NCBI GenBank assembly: GCA_029531795.1
Contig: JAPEIS010000012.1
Location: 1-64,000, forward strand
Source of the DNA: Sclerotinia nivalis
Taxonomy: Eukaryota; Ascomycota; Leotiomycetes; Helotiales; Sclerotiniaceae
Direction: 5' to 3'
Length of the DNA: 64,000 nt
Both the position numbers and the translations under genes were made by a program. Below the pieces are notes generated by a model, which saw nothing but the letters and a program-made list of their open reading frames with translations, was not told the origin of the DNA and made no database searches. Each line of letters opens with the position of its first letter. Within the stretch, counting starts at the first letter, position 1. Shown in pieces: positions 58,840 through 64,000 of this stretch.

Positions 58840-58960
58840 TATTTGAAAGAGTTCTAGATAATCATAATAAGGATAGCCATCATTATTTGGTCAAATGGAA
58901 ACACTACACATCAATTTGACAACCAGCTAATGACTTAAAAAGTAACGAAAAGGTTTTTAT
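58840..58960 (+). pseudogene. Chromodomain at the integrase C-terminus
   Basis: Reads WIFERVLDNHNKDSHHYLVK, WKHYTSI, a stop, then QPANDLKSNEK. The pattern (E-I-L-x-x-R...YLVKWKGY...TWEP-x-x-L) is that of chromodomains that steer chromoviral integrases to heterochromatin. The stop replaces the tryptophan of TWEP. Confidence 0.7.
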
Positions 58961-59301
58961 TAAATATTATTGCCTTCATTCAAAGAAACCAGAATCGTTA
59001 GCTTGGATCCTAAAACACCCCGACACTACTATATTACAACCGAAACCACAGAATTTGCAATCGGAGTTACACAGCGCGATTGTTACACCCACTCTACGAA
59101 GATCCATTTGTATTAAAATTGTTTGCTTTGTTTAAAGGTATATTATATATTATAGCAATAAGGGATATAATATTATTGGGGGATATCACACATTTTTTGT
59201 TCAGGGATCTAATTGAGGAAAGAGATTTATATTTTTTTTTTATTTTTCTTTATTTTTTAATACCCATTTAAGATCAAATGGTTTTCCTAAAGAAAAGATA
59301 C

Positions 59302-59464
59302 TGTTACGGATTCATCTCCCTTCACCTACACGTAATCATATATACCTTAGGCATACATACATACACTCACTTCTATATAATCAGATCACCTTCTTGACCT
59401 TCTTCTCCTCCTCGTAGTACAACAATAAATCAAACCTACACATACCTTTTCTTTTACCGTGATA
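59302..59464 (+). repeat. 3' LTR of the chromodomain Gypsy element
   Basis: 163 bp, begins TGTTACGGATTCATC and ends ACCGTGATA. The terminus GTGATA agrees with the LTRs at 3536 and 31617. Followed by the AATAT duplication. Confidence 0.88.
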
Positions 59465-59479
59465 AATATACTATTCAAG

Positions 59480-59880
59480 TATTTCTTGACTTTTATCCTA
59501 GTTTTATTTATACACGAAATTATATTACTATCGTTATCTCGGTTTTATTTATACACGAAATCATATTACTATCAATATCCCGGTTTTATCTATATACGAA
59601 ATCATATTACCACCGTTATCCCGGTTTTATCTATACACGAAATCATATTACTATTGTTATCCCGGTTTTATCCATATACAAAATCATATTACTATTATTA
59701 TCCCGATTTTATCTATACACAAAATCATATTATCACTATTATCCCGATTTTATCTATACACAAAATCATATTATCACTATTATCCCGATTTTATCTATAT
59801 ACGAAATTATATTATATTTATTATCATAGTTTTATCTTTATACAAAATCATATTATTACTATTATCAAACTTTTATCGAA
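59480..59880. repeat. 41-bp tandem repeat, about nine copies
   Basis: The unit CCCGGTTTTATCTATACACG, then AAATCATATTACTATTGTTAT, recurs with a period of 41 bp from just after the 3' LTR duplication to about 59880. The 165-codon frame through it exists only because 41-bp units happen to lack stops; I do not regard it as a gene. Copies differ mainly by C/T changes. Confidence 0.85.
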
Positions 59881-60769
59881 ACTCTTAATCTATTATAACT
59901 ATTATTATACTATTGTCGAGGCCTTTAATCTATTATCCCGCTGTTGTCCCGATTAGCGTATATTAACTAGATTAGCTAAACACCCTATCGTTGTCTTTAT
60001 AGATATTTTGCAGATGAATATTTCTTTGAATTAAATAAACTTTATCTTTTTCTTTAAAAGTAGATTCTATATTTTGTAAATTATTATAATATACAATTAT
60101 TTTCAAAATTATAAATTATAGATTCAATAAGAATTTTTTATATAGTTTCTTGATTTCTAATATATCTTTTATAGTTTTATCGATATTCATTGTTTGTAAA
60201 AGTAATAATTGATAAGTCAATGGAATATATCTATAATTAGTATATACTGATATTATTTTAATTGTTTTTGTTTTTGTTGTATTATATACAAATTGAGTTA
60301 AGAGTAATAATTCAATCCAATTGTTTTGTTTATAATTGATATAACAATATAGATAGACTTTAATTATTTGATTTAAACATTTTATTTAGTTATCTGTTTA
60401 AAGATGAAACGTAATAGATAATTTGTATTTAATTCCAAACAATATTATAAGAGTAATCTAAAATTTCGATATGAAAAGTTTATTTTTATCTGAAATTATT
60501 TCTTTTGATATATTATATATACTGATTATATTTTGGAAGAATATATAAGTTAGATTATTTGTTATTCATTTTTTATAGAATAATATTATATAAACGAATT
60601 TCGTCAATCTGTTTATCATTATTAGAATAGAATTATATTCCTTTAATATAATAGATTCTTTGAATATAGATAATTTCATTACGAAATCCTATACAATGGA
60701 TTTCTATAATTGAATAGATAAATCGAAGGTCTTGAATTGATTATATAGAGTATACTTAACAATTTTATT

Positions 60770-60994
60770 TTATATATAGATATCGCAATTCTCAATTACT
60801 TTCTCAATTATAATCCTCATTTTTGGAAAGTAAATTTCTTTCTTGATTCTAGCAAAGGTTCTTATTATTCCTTGATATCTATAAACTAAAAACTCGTATT
60901 GTTTTTGAATATAATTTTCAATTAATTTAAAAGGTATATATAATTTGTTGTAAAAGTATATAAATTCTTTATCGATATTGAATCCTTTTTCCAA
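60770..60994 (-). pseudogene. Integrase zinc-binding domain, residues mutated
   Basis: 74 open codons: YEFLVYRYQGIIRTFARIKK, EIYFPKMRIIIEKVIENCDI, then Y. Alignment with the usual HHxxxxGHQGxxKTxxxIxxxYxFPxMRxxIExVIxxCDxC puts Tyr at His positions (CAT to TAT) and Tyr at the last Cys (TGT to TAT). Confidence 0.6.
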
Positions 60995-61249
60995 ATTGTT
61001 TATATTCTTGAAAATTCGTTTTGTAATAATATATCATTTATATTTTGTTTTCAATTGCTTTTTGATTATATTGTAATCTACTCTAAAGAAAGCAGTGAGT
61101 TATAATTTGTTGTATATTAATATACTATTTTCTTTTTTTAAGATTGTATATATTTTGTATACTTTATTTTGTAAATATTCCAGTTTTCTGTTGAAAATAT
61201 CTATTTTAGCGTTTTTTGTTTCTTTGATATATAAAATATAAAAATTGTA

Positions 61250-62300
61250 GACAATTATAGTTTCGGATTATCTAATCTACTATTTGTTTAACTTTTTCGT
61301 TATAATAAAGTAAACTAAATTCTTGTAATTGATATATATCTATATTGTATATTTCGATTTTTTTTAAATAAACTTTTTATTCCCTAAATGCTTTGATTAT
61401 AATTAACAATTCTTTATCGTAAATCTCATAATTCAATTTTGTTAATGATAGTTTGTAGGAATAGTAGATTATTGATTGCTATTTCTTATTTGCTTTTGAT
61501 TGATTTAGTATTGCTTTTAGAGTATAATCTGAAGAATCGATTTCAATTATAATTGGTAGTTCTAGATCGAATAATAAAAGTATCGATTCTTTTATAAAGG
61601 TTTGTTTAAGTAGTTCAAAAGTTTTCTATATTTTTTCTATTTATTGAAATTCTCTTTGATTCTTTTTAATTATTTCCGATATTGGAATTGCTATTTTCGA
61701 ATAATTTTTAATGCATCTACAATAGAAATTGATAAACTCTAAAAAGGATTATATTTCTTTAATACTTGTAGATGAATTTCATTCTTGAATAATCTGTAAT
61801 TTGTTCGAATTCATTTTGAGTTTTCCTGAAAAGATTATATAGTTTAAAAACTCTGTTTCCGTAATATAGAATATATATTTGCTAGATTTGTATTGAAGAT
61901 CTGCTTTCTTCAAGTATATTAAAATATTGTTGATATCCTGAATATATTATTTCAAGGTTTCTGAATAGATCAATATATCGTCCAAATAACAAATACAACA
62001 AATATCGAAATACTTTCTTAATATATTGTTTACTAAATATATATATATTGTTAATATATTGATTAGCTCGAATAATATAACTTAATATTCATACAATCTA
62101 TATCGAATCCTGAATACTGTTTTCCATTCTTCATCTTTCTTCATTCTGATTAGATGAAAACCGTTTCGTAAATCAAACTTAGAAAAGATCTTAGCTTTCC
62201 CCAATCGATTTCTCAATTCCGTAATTAATGAAAATAAATATCGATCCTTGATTATTATATTATTAAACTTACAATAATCTATATATAATCTTTTGATTTC
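61250..62300 (-). pseudogene. Reverse transcriptase and RNase H of the terminal Gypsy relic
   Basis: Minus frame: LYIDYCKFNNIIIKDRYLFS, LGKAKIFSKFDLRNGFHLIR, KKDEEWKTVFRIRYRLYEY, CICYLDDILIYSETLK (active site near 61980), KYIFYITETEFLNYIFSGKL, SFLEFINFYCRCIKNYSKIA and FDLELPIIIEIDSSDYTLKA (RNase H catalytic Asp near 61540). About one stop per 60-80 codons interrupts it. Confidence 0.85.
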
Positions 62301-64000
62301 ATCTTTCTTAAATATATATAATATAAAGCTAACTATTTATAAAATGAATTCTCTAATCTATCCTTTCTTCAAACTATCGTCAATATACTTTTTGAATATC
62401 TTCAAATCTCTTTTCGATATTTGATAAATAGACCCGAATAAAGATATTTTTTTTTTCATTAATATTATTTTGTAATTCTATAATTTGTATTCTAATAAAA
62501 CTTTATAACTTTTTCATTCTTCGAAAAGTTTTGTGTATTTTCTATACTTCATTGATATATCCATCAATAAGGAATCCTAAACTCAATATTCTATATCGAT
62601 AAGATTATTCGCTTTCAATTCCCTAAAGCATATATTCAATCTCGCAGACTCGTATATATCTCGATAATCGTAATCGCATTAATCGAATATCAAAATTCTT
62701 CGATTCCAATTGATATTGGGGTTATATTGTATCAATTATAGCATCTCTAATATAATCTAATAATTCCTCAATAGAATTATATCAAATTATATAAATTTGT
62801 AATATTCATTTATCTACATTTTAATTGATTTGATTTCTATTTGTATTATCCCATTTTCAATATCAATTAATTATCTATCTACTAATTGTAACATATATAA
62901 ATGTTTCTTCATTTGGAATTTTATATCAACTTTTTATATAACTTCTTATACAATAAAATTTCCAATTGCTTCAGAATCTATTATAATTCTGAGTCAATAT
63001 CTATTGATTATAACCATCTAATTGATCTATCCGCTATATCCTGTAGTATTTAATTGTCTATTTTGACCTGTTCAATTGGTTTGGTCAATTTGATCAATTA
63101 AACGATTTAATTGACTAGATAATAAAACATTCCAACAATCTTCTTTCTTATCATCTATAATTGTTTGATTTATTGAGATCTTATCATCAAATATATTTTT
63201 CCATTTGATAACTAAAGGTAATCCTTATATAACCCGAAGAAAATATTCTATTATCTAAAAAGATTGTATAACTTGGATTTGTATCAAATATTCATCTTCT
63301 ATTTGTTGTACTAGATATATTTTGTATATAGAAATAAATAATCTTTTATATTTCTTTTTGCTCTAACATTTTTATATAATAATATAAAGTTTTTTCGACA
63401 AAAAAAGAATTGATTGTTATTTTATATTACAAAATTCTATATTTATCGATAATTCTTACCTTATAGATTTCTCCCTCCACAACACCTATTACACTTAAAT
63501 CGTCGTTGTAAATCCTTTCACCCGTTTCTTCAAATTTCCAAATTCGACGATTCCATTCATCGATATACTATATAATCCAAAGTTCTCCTAAAATTGGCTC
63601 TCGATTAACCTACGATATTAACTCTTCTTCTAAATCTTTTGATTTTTCGATTTGATTATCCTTCAATTATTCCTTAGAACCTAAATCTATACAATTTAAA
63701 ATGTATAATTGGAATACAAATATCATATTGAATTGTTTTTTATCCTTTTAAAGTTTCTTATTCTAATTGAAATATCTTTGTTTCCTTTAATAATAGATTA
63801 CAGCTCTATATTCTGATTATCTATATTCAAAATATAACTTTTTATTTCTATATCTATCTATTTCTTCTTTAAATGATTTTCCTCGAATAATAATATCCAG
63901 TTTTATCGGATCTCTATAGCTTTTATTTCTAACTTGATAATATCTTTTTTTATTTTGTTTATAATTCTGATTAAAATGATTTTGGAATTTCTTGTTTTGT

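Larger units (their letters stand above)
52715..59464 (+). mobile_element. Chromodomain Gypsy retrotransposon (chromovirus), mutated
   Basis: Two 163-bp LTRs (52715-52877 and 59302-59464) of the same length are flanked by AATAT on both sides (52710-52714 and 59465-59469), a perfect 5-bp duplication. Between them on plus lie gag, protease, reverse transcriptase, RNase H, integrase and a chromodomain in canonical Gypsy order over 6.75 kb. All frames are broken by stops, but the domains are easy to follow. Part of the same family lies on minus at 15972-18305. Confidence 0.9.
60000..64000 (-). mobile_element. Gypsy retrotransposon pol relic, cut by the window end
   Basis: On minus the order from high to low coordinates is reverse transcriptase (about 62290-61650), RNase H (about 61590-61250) and integrase zinc domain (60770-60994), with degenerate sequence below. 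Gag should lie beyond about 63000 and runs off the window. No LTR was identified. Stops are frequent, but the conserved blocks are obvious. Confidence 0.8.

Noticed and set aside
59459..59956. 165-codon plus frame with repeated FIYTQNHI-type units
   Set aside because: It is the chance translation of a 41-bp satellite; the period is not a multiple of three and there is no start or context.
1..64000. A new multi-gene defence, secretion or biosynthetic cluster
   Set aside because: Searched for on both strands, but all readable frames resolve into the helicase, transposons or ruined frames; nothing suggests a functional gene cluster.

Overview
The window begins at a chromosome end. Bases 1-40 are CCCTAA telomere repeats on the C-rich strand, followed by about 3 kb of subtelomeric repeats and then about 60 kb of very AT-rich, repeat-dominated sequence. 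The TTAGGG-type telomere, a telomere-linked RecQ-type helicase with zinc-finger N-terminus, Fot1/pogo, Copia and chromodomain-Gypsy elements, and damage that is almost entirely C-to-T or G-to-A point to a filamentous ascomycete (Pezizomycotina-like) with repeat-induced point mutation (RIP) or a similar process. I cannot name the species. I see no intact host metabolic gene and no rRNA or tRNA gene.

Layout. 1-3.0 kb: telomere and several families of subtelomeric tandem repeats. 3.5-3.75 kb: an unmutated solo LTR. 4.4-9.3 kb, minus strand, transcribed toward the telomere: one telomere-linked helicase gene broken by a one-base homopolymer frameshift and one nonsense codon. 9.35-10.2 kb: minisatellite and a short duplication. 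10.25-11.55 kb, plus: a 5'-damaged pogo/Fot1-type transposase with an internal TAG and a zinc-knuckle tail. About 11.8-18.3 kb, minus: remains of two Gypsy elements. 18.3-24.5 kb: degenerate sequence with tandem repeats and one ruined reading frame of unknown origin. 24.55-30.33 kb, minus: a complete, young Copia element with identical LTRs and a perfect 5-bp target duplication. 31.6-32.0 kb: a solo LTR with a perfect target duplication. 33.7-34.9 kb: another ruined frame. 34.98-46.07 kb, plus: an 11-kb Gypsy-type element whose two 288-bp LTRs differ only by transitions. About 49-52 kb, plus: a ruined frame that resembles Plavaka-type DNA transposases. 52.7-59.5 kb, plus: a chromodomain Gypsy element with LTRs and target duplication. 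60-64 kb, minus: a further Gypsy pol region that runs off the window.

How it fits together. This is a subtelomeric transposon graveyard: nearly every element has been shredded into TAA/TAG-interrupted frames. The exceptions are the Copia element, the solo LTRs at 3.5 and 31.6 kb and, partly, the helicase gene. The best leads are the Copia element (half-tRNA primer site, four-G overlap between its two frames, no mutation despite its neighbours), the helicase gene with its possible recombinase-like middle module, a shared unusual LTR terminus (TGTYACGG...GTGATA or close variants), and the strand-partitioned transition pattern in the 11-kb Gypsy LTRs. I found no convincing new multi-gene system.
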